Assembly: GCA_964523005.1 (NCBI GenBank)
Contig: CAZFZL010000078.1
Location: 1 to 7,227, forward strand
Length of the DNA: 7,227 nucleotides
Direction of reading: 5' to 3'
Source of the DNA: UMGS1307 sp964523005
Lineage (GTDB): Bacteria; Bacillota; Clostridia; Oscillospirales; CAG-382
Shown: positions 1 to 4,766 of the stretch, one piece after another
Layout: each line of letters starts with the position of its first letter
How positions within the stretch are numbered: the stretch's first letter is position 1
Program-made: the position numbers and the translations under genes
Notes under the pieces: generated by a model
Told to the model about the DNA's origin: nothing
Seen by the model: the letters and a program-made list of their open reading frames with translations, nothing else
Database searches by the model: none

Positions 1-25
1 AGATAACAAATAGAAATATTCATTG

Positions 26-60
26 AAAAGCCGCTCTCTCACAGAGAGCGGCTTTTTTTT
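26..60 (+). terminator. Rho-independent terminator of the upstream unit
   Basis: A perfect inverted repeat pairs 26-39 with 43-56 around the 3-nt loop CAC at 40-42. The core is GCCGCTCTCT/AGAGAGCGGC, flanked by A-T pairs, and it runs straight into eight T residues (53-60). This is a textbook intrinsic terminator on the + strand. It must end a transcript that started left of the window, because no gene lies between it and position 1. It insulates the ATPase operon from upstream transcription. On the minus strand the tail would be only a short, interrupted T run, so bidirectional use is less likely. Confidence 0.93.
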
Positions 61-94
61 GATCATAGTTTGAAATAAAAAATTAAAAGATGTA

Positions 95-123
95 TTGAAC
101 AGCAAAGAAAAAAGTGCTATAAT
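95..123 (+). promoter_or_regulatory. Sigma-A-type promoter of the ATPase operon
   Basis: The -35 box TTGAAC (95-100; consensus TTGACA) and a perfect -10 box TATAAT (118-123) are separated by 17 bp. TG sits at 115-116, one base before the -10, giving an extended -10 element. The preceding 69-92 is rich in A-tracts and could act as an UP element. Transcription would begin near 130, leaving a leader of about 85 nt before the first gene at 215. It is the only strong promoter I see in the window and is well placed to drive all eight genes. No operator could be identified. Confidence 0.88.
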
Positions 124-133
124 TATCTAAATG

Positions 134-166
134 GTGTTGTTTGGGCTCTGAATATTCCGACAACAC
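134..166 (+). promoter_or_regulatory. Possible 5' leader hairpin
   Basis: GTGTTGT at 134-140 is the exact reverse complement of ACAACAC at 160-166. The stem may continue inward with a G-U pair, a bulge and two G-C pairs (143-144 with 157-158). The predicted transcript start is near 130, so the hairpin would sit at the extreme 5' end of the mRNA. That position typically protects transcripts from 5'-dependent decay. There is no T-run after it, so it is not a terminator, and it matches no riboswitch I know. The function is inferred. Confidence 0.4.
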
Positions 167-214
167 GAACGTGATGAGAATAATTACATGTATAAAAGCG
201 GAAGGGAATAACCG

Positions 215-514
215 ATGAGCGTATTGGATGAAGTGAAACAGGCGGAAAAGCAGGCGCAGGAGCTAAAAGCTCAAGCGCGTGAAAAAGCGGCTCTCGCCGA
301 AGCGCAGGAAAATAAAAATACGGCAGCGCAGGCGGAAGTGATCGTGCGCAAAGCAAAGCAGGACGCCGCGAAGCTCGTCGAAGACGCAAGAGAGACAGCA
401 GAAAGTGAAGCAGCACTGATGAAGCAAAAAAGCGCGCAGGATTGTGAAAAGCTTAAAGCGGCTTGTGAAAAGAACGTCGATGATGCCGCAAAGCTGCTGA
501 TAAAGCTGCTGTGA
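215..514 (+). CDS. ntpF: V-type ATPase peripheral-stalk subunit G/H (NtpF)
   Basis: This 99-residue protein is almost wholly Ala, Glu, Lys and Gln with heptad-like spacing. It begins with MSVLDEVKQAEKQAQELK and predicts one long amphipathic helix or coiled coil over about residues 4-95, with no membrane segment. This fits the small stalk subunit (G in eukaryotes, H in archaea) that pairs with NtpE to form the peripheral stalk tying the A3B3 head to NtpI and resisting torque. The ATG at 215 follows GAAGGG (201-206) at 8 nt spacing. It is the promoter-proximal gene, 25 nt before ntpI, the place ntpF holds in the E. hirae operon. Sequence identity is weak in this family, so the assignment rests on composition, size and position. 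The C-terminus, KLLIKLL, is encoded by a short tandem repeat. Some databases use the symbol ntpF for subunit F, which is a different protein, encoded here by ntpG. Confidence 0.85.
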   Translation: MSVLDEVKQAEKQAQELKAQAREKAALAEAQENKNTAAQAEVIVRKAKQDAAKLVEDARETAESEAALMKQKSAQDCEKLKAACEKNVDDAAKLLIKLL

Positions 515-520
515 AAGCTG
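490..520 (+). repeat. 12-nt tandem repeat across the ntpF stop codon
   Basis: AAAGCTGCTG at 490-499 recurs exactly at 502-511, and AAAGCTG recurs again at 514-520, giving a 12-nt period with about 2.6 units. The first two units encode the final KLLI-KLL of NtpF. The TGA stop (512-514) sits at the junction with the third unit. This looks like local slippage or duplication that extended the C-terminus by four residues. No function is evident. Confidence 0.7.
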
Positions 521-531
521 ACTTTGGAAAC

Positions 532-539
532 GAGGTGAT
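532..539 (+). promoter_or_regulatory. Strong ribosome binding site of ntpI; start ambiguous
   Basis: GAGGTGAT matches eight bases of the standard anti-Shine-Dalgarno complement (AGGAGGTGATC). Two in-frame non-ATG starts lie downstream. GTG at 540 leaves 4 nt after GAGG, and TTG at 546 leaves 10 nt. The ATG at 538 is out of frame and stops after three codons. The first in-frame ATG (558) is 22 nt away and would remove the conserved start of the protein. I use GTG 540; TTG 546 is a real alternative that shortens the product by two residues. Confidence 0.6.
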
Positions 540-2420
540 GTGCGCTTGATAGCGAAAATGAAATACATATATGTCGTGTGTATGAAAGACGACCGCGATA
601 AGCTGCTCGGCGCGCTTCAGAAAAGCGGAATGGTTGAGCTGTGCGAAAGCGCAGACGGCAGTGCTTCTCCGGATGCAGCAGCGTCCGCTCAAAAGCTTAT
701 GCAGTCGAAAAAGCTGCTCAGCGAGATGGCGCCGTACACACCGAAGAAAAAACCGTTCGAACAGCCTGCCGAGGTCGGTATCAGCGAATTTGAAAAGCCG
801 TGCGACGGCGGTGAATGCGGGAAAATGCAGTCGCTGCTTGACGCGCTCAACGAAGCGTCGCAGGAATACGCCAAGGATAAGGAATTGTACAAAACGCTTA
901 TCCCGTGGGAAAACCTGACGGTCACACCGGCGGCGCTCGACGGAACGTATTCAAGCGTTCAGACGGGGACCGTGCCGCTCCATTCGCTCGAAGCGTTCAG
1001 ACAGTCGCTGACGGATGGCGACAGAGCGCTCGACGTGGTTTCGACGTCGGAAAGCACGGCGTACTGCGTTCTTATCGCTCTCAAGGGCGAGAGCCGAATC
1101 ACCGCCGAAAGCGCTTTTGAAGCCGTAACGCTCCCGGCGCTTGACGGTACGGTAAAGGAAAACACCGATAGGCTCGAAAAGCGCATAAGCAGGCTTGCTG
1201 GAGAGATAGAAGAAAAAAAAGCGCAGCTTTCATCGCTCGCGTCGCAGACGAACGAGCCGGCTATGTGCTATGAGCAGGACAACGCGCAGTATCTGCGTGA
1301 TACAGCGCCCGTGATTGCGACGATGGAAACGGTCGTCGTTGAAGGCTGGACGCCTGCGGACAAGCTCGAAAACGTCGAAAAGACCGTCGCGAAAGTGATA
1401 GATGTGTATGCGATGTCGAGCCGCGACCCTGAGGAAGGCGAGTCCGCTCCGACACTCACCGAAAATAACCGCATCGTCAGTCAGTACGAGGGCATAACAT
1501 CGATGTTCGATCCGCCGGCATACGGCGGCTTCGATCCCAACGCGGTCATGGCTCCGTGGTATTGGATAATCTTCGGGCTGATGATGGGCGATTTCGGATA
1601 CGGGCTTATGATGGTGCTCGGCTGTCTGTTGCTTAAAAAGATTATGAAGCCGAAGGGCAATACGCTCAAGCTCGTCAATGTGATACTCTATTCGTCGGTG
1701 ACGACGATGATATGCGGAATACTGTTCGGCAGTTATTTCGGCGAAACGTGGCATCCGATACTGTTCTCGCCGTTTGAGGACCCGATGAAGATGCTCATAC
1801 TGACGCTCGTCGTCGGTGCGCTTCATATAATCACCGGCATGATAACGAAAATGGTGCTGCTTATAAAAGACGGCAAGGTGTGGGACGCGCTGTTTGATGA
1901 GCTGTCGTGGATATTCATAATAGTCGGCGCAGGGTGCCTGTTCGTCAGCGGACTGAGTACTGTCGGAATGATACTCGCAGGCGTGGGCGCGGCGACAGTA
2001 CTGCTTACTGCCGGAAGACACAAAAAGGGCGTTTTCGGCAAGATAAGCGGCGGACTGCTCGGATTGTACGGAATAACAAGCTATCTGAGCGATATACTTT
2101 CGTATTCGAGGATACTCGCGCTGAGCCTTGCAACGGGCGTCATAGGAATGGTCATGAACCTTCTCGCCGGGATGCTTCAGGGCTTCGAAAGCCCGGTGCT
2201 TGCGGTCGTCGGATTCATATTCTCGCTTGCAATATATGTTGTCGGACACGTTTTCAACCTGGCGCTCGGATTGCTTTCTGCTTACGTTCATGATTGCCGA
2301 CTGCAATATATCGAGTTTTACAACAAATTCTATGACGGCGGAGGAAAACTCTTCAAGCCGTTTGCATTGAATACAAAATACATCTCATTGAAGGATGACG
2401 GAGGAAACAACAATGTTTGA
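540..2420 (+). CDS. ntpI: V-type ATPase membrane subunit a (NtpI)
   Basis: This 626-residue protein has the two-part design of subunit a/I. The cytoplasmic N-terminal half (about 1-335, with helical stretches such as 205-235) would bind the peripheral stalks. The C-terminal membrane half (about 336-600) has roughly seven or eight hydrophobic segments. The junction carries the family signature PPAYGGFDPN (about 325-334), followed by FGLMMGDFGYG. The essential arginine that releases the ion from the rotor is R524 in YSRILALSLATG, matching R735 of yeast Vph1. The second conserved arginine is R587 in CRLQYIEFYNKFY. This subunit supplies the two half-channels against the NtpK ring. It is slightly shorter than typical homologues (about 640-660 residues). 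Translation starts at GTG (or TTG 546) after a strong SD site. The gene overlaps ntpK by 8 nt, implying translational coupling. Confidence 0.96.
   Translation: MRLIAKMKYIYVVCMKDDRDKLLGALQKSGMVELCESADGSASPDAAASAQKLMQSKKLLSEMAPYTPKKKPFEQPAEVGISEFEKPCDGGECGKMQSLLDALNEASQEYAKDKELYKTLIPWENLTVTPAALDGTYSSVQTGTVPLHSLEAFRQSLTDGDRALDVVSTSESTAYCVLIALKGESRITAESAFEAVTLPALDGTVKENTDRLEKRISRLAGEIEEKKAQLSSLASQTNEPAMCYEQDNAQYLRDTAPVIATMETVVVEGWTPADKLENVEKTVAKVIDVYAMSSRDPEEGESAPTLTENNRIVSQYEGITSMFDPPAYGGFDPNAVMAPWYWIIFGLMMGDFGYGLMMVLGCLLLKKIMKPKGNTLKLVNVILYSSVTTMICGILFGSYFGETWHPILFSPFEDPMKMLILTLVVGALHIITGMITKMVLLIKDGKVWDALFDELSWIFIIVGAGCLFVSGLSTVGMILAGVGAATVLLTAGRHKKGVFGKISGGLLGLYGITSYLSDILSYSRILALSLATGVIGMVMNLLAGMLQGFESPVLAVVGFIFSLAIYVVGHVFNLALGLLSAYVHDCRLQYIEFYNKFYDGGGKLFKPFALNTKYISLKDDGGNNNV
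2400..2404 (+). promoter_or_regulatory. Ribosome binding site that fixes the ntpK start
   Basis: GGAGG lies 8 nt before the ATG at 2413 and inside the last codons of ntpI. The earlier in-frame ATG at 2395 is overlapped by this site and has no good SD of its own. It would add MTEETT, which homologues do not need. The site therefore selects 2413 as the start. Confidence 0.85.
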
Positions 2421-2889
2421 ATCAGGAACGACAATAGCGATTTTCGGCGCCGGTATATGCGCTGCACTTGCCGGGTGCGGCTCGGCAGTGGGTGTCATGG
2501 CGGCAGGCAAGGCGGCGGCGGGCGTCACGTCCGAAAAGCCGGATCTCTTCGGTAAAATGCTTGTACTGCAGGCACTTCCGGGCACGCAGGGCATATACGG
2601 GCTGCTCGTGGCAGTGCTTATAATGTTCCGTATAGGAATGTTCGGCGGCGCGGTCGAGCTTACGCTTTCGCAGGGCTGGCAGGTGTTTTTTGCCGCTATG
2701 CCTATGGCGATAGTAGGACTGCTTTCCGGCATATGCCAGGGCAAGGCGGCAGTCGCGGCAATACATATGACGGGCAAACAGCCTGACGCATCCGGTAAGG
2801 GCATCACGATGACAGCTCTCGTCGAGACGTACGCAATACTCGCTCTGCTCATTTCCATCCTCCTGATATATTCGGGCATCTCCATATAA
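2413..2889 (+). CDS. ntpK: V-type Na+-ATPase proteolipid ring subunit K (NtpK)
   Basis: This very hydrophobic 158-residue protein has four membrane helices (about 6-30, 46-73, 88-118 and 129-154), the duplicated 16-kDa proteolipid form. It builds the rotor ring that carries ions past NtpI. The two halves are recognisable repeats: GTQGIYGLLVAVLI in helix 2 aligns with VETYAILALLISIL in helix 4. The only carboxylate within a helix at the ion site is E138. The residues that coordinate Na+ in E. hirae NtpK (L61, T64, Q65, Q110, E139) are matched by L55, T58, Q59, Q109 and E138, and the supporting Y68 by Y62. This argues for Na+ transport. The start at 2413 is chosen over 2395 because of the GGAGG site at 2400-2404; 2413 also overlaps the ntpI stop by 8 nt. 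A GC-rich hairpin follows the stop. Confidence 0.97.
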   Translation: MFESGTTIAIFGAGICAALAGCGSAVGVMAAGKAAAGVTSEKPDLFGKMLVLQALPGTQGIYGLLVAVLIMFRIGMFGGAVELTLSQGWQVFFAAMPMAIVGLLSGICQGKAAVAAIHMTGKQPDASGKGITMTALVETYAILALLISILLIYSGISI

Positions 2890-2898
2890 ATGAGCTGC

Positions 2899-2913
2899 TC
2901 CGGCAGAGCCGGA
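2899..2913 (+). promoter_or_regulatory. Intercistronic hairpin after ntpK
   Basis: TCCGGC (2899-2904) and GCCGGA (2908-2913) pair perfectly around the loop AGA. The hairpin begins 9 nt after the ntpK stop, in the longest gap inside the operon (2890-2944). No T-run follows, so it should not terminate strongly. It could stabilise the 3' end of an ntpFIK processing product or slow readthrough, which would favour the ring subunit needed in many copies. The role is inferred. Confidence 0.5.
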
Positions 2914-2944
2914 AAATGAAAGTCAGAAAAGGAACACAGTTGAT

Positions 2945-3580
2945 ATGAGTGCCGAAACGGTAATAGAAAAAATACGCGAAAAAGCGCAGAGTGAAGCCGA
3001 TGCAATCGTCGCCGCTGCGCAGGACCGATCGAGAGCGGCGCGTGATGCGCAGCTGAGCGAAGCGTGCTCAAAGGCAGACCGGATCATCAAAGGCGCAGAA
3101 GCACAGTCTGAGCTTATCACAAACGGCAGCCGACGCCAGTCGGAGCTTGATGCGCGAATAGCGCTGCTCAACACGAAGCGCGAATTGCTCGACACGGTGG
3201 TAAAACGTGCCTGCGAGCTTATGGGCTCGCTCGGCTATGACGAATGGGCGAAGCTTTATACCGCGCTTGTCGTTGACAGCAAAATGAGCGGTCAGATAAG
3301 CGTTGCGGCATCCGGTAAGGATGCGCAGCTGCTTGCGGATGAAGCTGCGTGCGAAAAGAAGTACGGCGCGAAGAAGACTATACTTGAGTATTGGGGCAGC
3401 CTCGTGTCTGAAAAGAGCGGGAAGCCCACGACTTTCACGCTCACCGACAAGGAAGCACCTGCCGGCGGAATGACGCTGTGCTCGAACGAATACGACATCG
3501 ACCTGTCGCATATTACGCTGTGCAGACAGGCATTTGAACAGAATGAAAAGGCGATAGCGAAGAGCCTTATCGCCGAATAG
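2945..3580 (+). CDS. ntpE: V-type ATPase peripheral-stalk subunit E (NtpE)
   Basis: The 211-residue product has a charged, Ala-rich helical N-terminal half (about 1-95, starting MSAETVIEKIREKAQSEAD). A mixed C-terminal domain (about 100-211) follows. This is the layout of vATP-synt_E, whose long helix coils with NtpF and whose C-terminal domain caps the B subunit. The C-terminal domain shows the family's GG turn (APAGGM, G174-G175) followed by an acidic strand (NEYDIDLS) and a terminal helix. There is no membrane segment. The ATG at 2945 is preceded by AAAAGGA (2927-2933) with about 11 nt spacing, a little long, so initiation may be weaker than for ntpK. It lies 55 nt after ntpK and 4 nt before ntpC. 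The sequence is divergent, so the call relies on layout as well as motifs. Confidence 0.9.
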   Translation: MSAETVIEKIREKAQSEADAIVAAAQDRSRAARDAQLSEACSKADRIIKGAEAQSELITNGSRRQSELDARIALLNTKRELLDTVVKRACELMGSLGYDEWAKLYTALVVDSKMSGQISVAASGKDAQLLADEAACEKKYGAKKTILEYWGSLVSEKSGKPTTFTLTDKEAPAGGMTLCSNEYDIDLSHITLCRQAFEQNEKAIAKSLIAE

Positions 3581-3584
3581 GGAT

Positions 3585-4430
3585 ATGGACGAAAGAGACG
3601 AGACCTACGGTAAAAAATCATATGAATACGCCGTCGGTACTCTGAGTGCCGGCAGCTGCAGACCGCTAACTCAGGAACAGTGGTCGCGCCTTGAGCAAGC
3701 AGATCCGGCAGGGATGGTGCGGCTTCTCGGCGAATACGGCTATGCGCAGAAAGCACAAGATGTGTCCGGCGTGATAGAAGAGCATCTTCGCGCCGTCAGA
3801 GCGCTGCTGCGCGATATATCGCCGGACGCTCAGCTGACGGGCGCGATGTTCTTCGAAAACGACGCCACGAACGTGAAGCTGTACTTGAAAGCGGAAATGC
3901 TCAAAAGACAGGCAGGTGCTCCGGCTGACGGATACTTCAACCCGGAGACGGTGCGGCTGTGTGCGCTCGCAGGTGACTGGTCTATGCTCGGAGCTGAAGC
4001 CGAAACGCTTCTCGGCGACGTAAGCCTTGAAAACGACCCGTTCGTGCTCAGCTGCCGCGTTGACAATGCTATGTTTTCGCGCGCGCTCTCTGTGGCAAAA
4101 AGCAAGCGTTGCAGCGCGCTGAGCGATGTACTTACGGAATTTGCACGCGGCAGGAACAGACTTACCCGCGAGCGGATAAAACGGCTCAGCGGCGGCGATG
4201 CTGATAAATACGAATGCGCTTTTCTTCCCGTGGAAGCGGACGGCGAAAGCGATACTCTCACGGGCGAGGCGCTTCGCGCCGACGTTGACAGACGTATGAA
4301 GAACGTGTTGACCGAAGCCGGGTATGCCGGTAATATGGGTGTGCTCGCAGAGTTTTATTTTTTGAAGAAAGCGGAAGCGGCAAGGCTCAGAAAACTCGCC
4401 GCTTCGGAAAACGCCGGAGGTGCGGTATGA
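3585..4430 (+). CDS. ntpC: V-type ATPase central-stalk subunit C/d (NtpC), short form
   Basis: This soluble, mainly helical 281-residue protein matches the vATP-synt_AC39 family. The funnel-shaped subunit sits on the NtpK ring and couples it to the D-F shaft. Visible signatures are the early YEYAVGTL (about 13-20), an acidic LLGEYGYAQ, the motif ENDATNVKLYLKAEML (about 91-106) corresponding to the conserved D..N.K..LRA helix, and the late FYFLKKAEAARLRKL helix. Bacterial relatives are usually about 320-330 residues. The shortfall appears to lie in the middle-to-late part and at the C-terminus, which ends soon after the E..RLR helix. ATG 3585 is the only usable start, since an in-frame TAG lies at 3555. 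Its SD is poor (AGGG 3579-3582, 2 nt away), so translation probably depends on ribosomes finishing ntpE 4 nt upstream. The stop overlaps ntpG as ATGA. Confidence 0.9.
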   Translation: MDERDETYGKKSYEYAVGTLSAGSCRPLTQEQWSRLEQADPAGMVRLLGEYGYAQKAQDVSGVIEEHLRAVRALLRDISPDAQLTGAMFFENDATNVKLYLKAEMLKRQAGAPADGYFNPETVRLCALAGDWSMLGAEAETLLGDVSLENDPFVLSCRVDNAMFSRALSVAKSKRCSALSDVLTEFARGRNRLTRERIKRLSGGDADKYECAFLPVEADGESDTLTGEALRADVDRRMKNVLTEAGYAGNMGVLAEFYFLKKAEAARLRKLAASENAGGAV

Positions 4431-4750
4431 CGGGAGTGAAAACGGCGGCGGTAGGTGAGCATTCCTCGGTCGTTCTTTTCGGGACGGCAGGGATCACTGT
4501 CAGAACGGCGGACGATCCGCAGCAGGCGGAGGATGCACTTAAAAAGCTCATACGCGAGGGGTACGAGGTGATATTTCTCACCGAAAAGCTCGCGTGCTGC
4601 ATGGAAGATTTTCTTGCGCCGTACAGGCGCAGCGCGTTTCCACTGATCCTTCCGGTGCCGGACAGGAGCGGTGCGACGGATTATTCAATGAAGCATATAA
4701 CGCACAATATGGAAAAAGCAATAGGCACAAATATTTTCGATAAAAACTGA
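4427..4750 (+). CDS. ntpG: V-type ATPase central-stalk subunit F (NtpG)
   Basis: The 107-residue protein has the compact alternating fold expected of subunit F. The N-terminal strand AAVGEHSSVVLFGTAG (7-22) resembles the family's IGVIGD..VLLF..G start. A helix carrying ALKKLIREGYEVIFLTEKLA follows, with EVIFLTE at 47-53 the most diagnostic motif. Next come the FPLILPVPDRSG strand and turn, and a final helix ending KAIGTNIF. The subunit binds NtpD in the rotor shaft and modulates ATPase activity. The ATG overlaps the ntpC stop (ATGA) and has GGAGG at 4416-4420 with 6 nt spacing. A 16-nt gap leads to ntpA. The symbol follows E. hirae usage; other annotations call the same protein AtpF or subunit F. 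Confidence 0.93.
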   Translation: MTGVKTAAVGEHSSVVLFGTAGITVRTADDPQQAEDALKKLIREGYEVIFLTEKLACCMEDFLAPYRRSAFPLILPVPDRSGATDYSMKHITHNMEKAIGTNIFDKN

Positions 4751-4766
4751 AGTCAGGAGCCAGCAG

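Noticed and set aside
124..214. Riboswitch or attenuator in the leader
   Set aside because: The leader is only about 85 nt, has no terminator-like stem with a T-run, and shows no riboswitch motif I recognise.
1230..2306. Long open frame (358 codons) on the minus strand opposite ntpI
   Set aside because: Its product is rich in His, Arg, Tyr and Gln with no recognisable domain, it has no clear ribosome binding site, and it lies wholly antisense to a well-conserved membrane protein. It is a by-product of ntpI codon usage.
2395..2412. Upstream ATG extension of ntpK (adds MTEETT)
   Set aside because: The GGAGG site lies inside this extension and is correctly spaced only for ATG 2413. The extra residues are hydrophilic and not expected in a proteolipid.
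2899..2913. Hairpin after ntpK read as a transcription terminator
   Set aside because: No T-run follows (the next bases are AAATGAAAG), and downstream genes are essential parts of the same complex with no new promoter seen.
2385..3071. Minus-strand open frame (228 codons) opposite ntpK and the start of ntpE
   Set aside because: It spans two real genes and the gap between them and has a low-complexity Ala/Ser/Pro composition. ntpK on the other strand is unmistakable.
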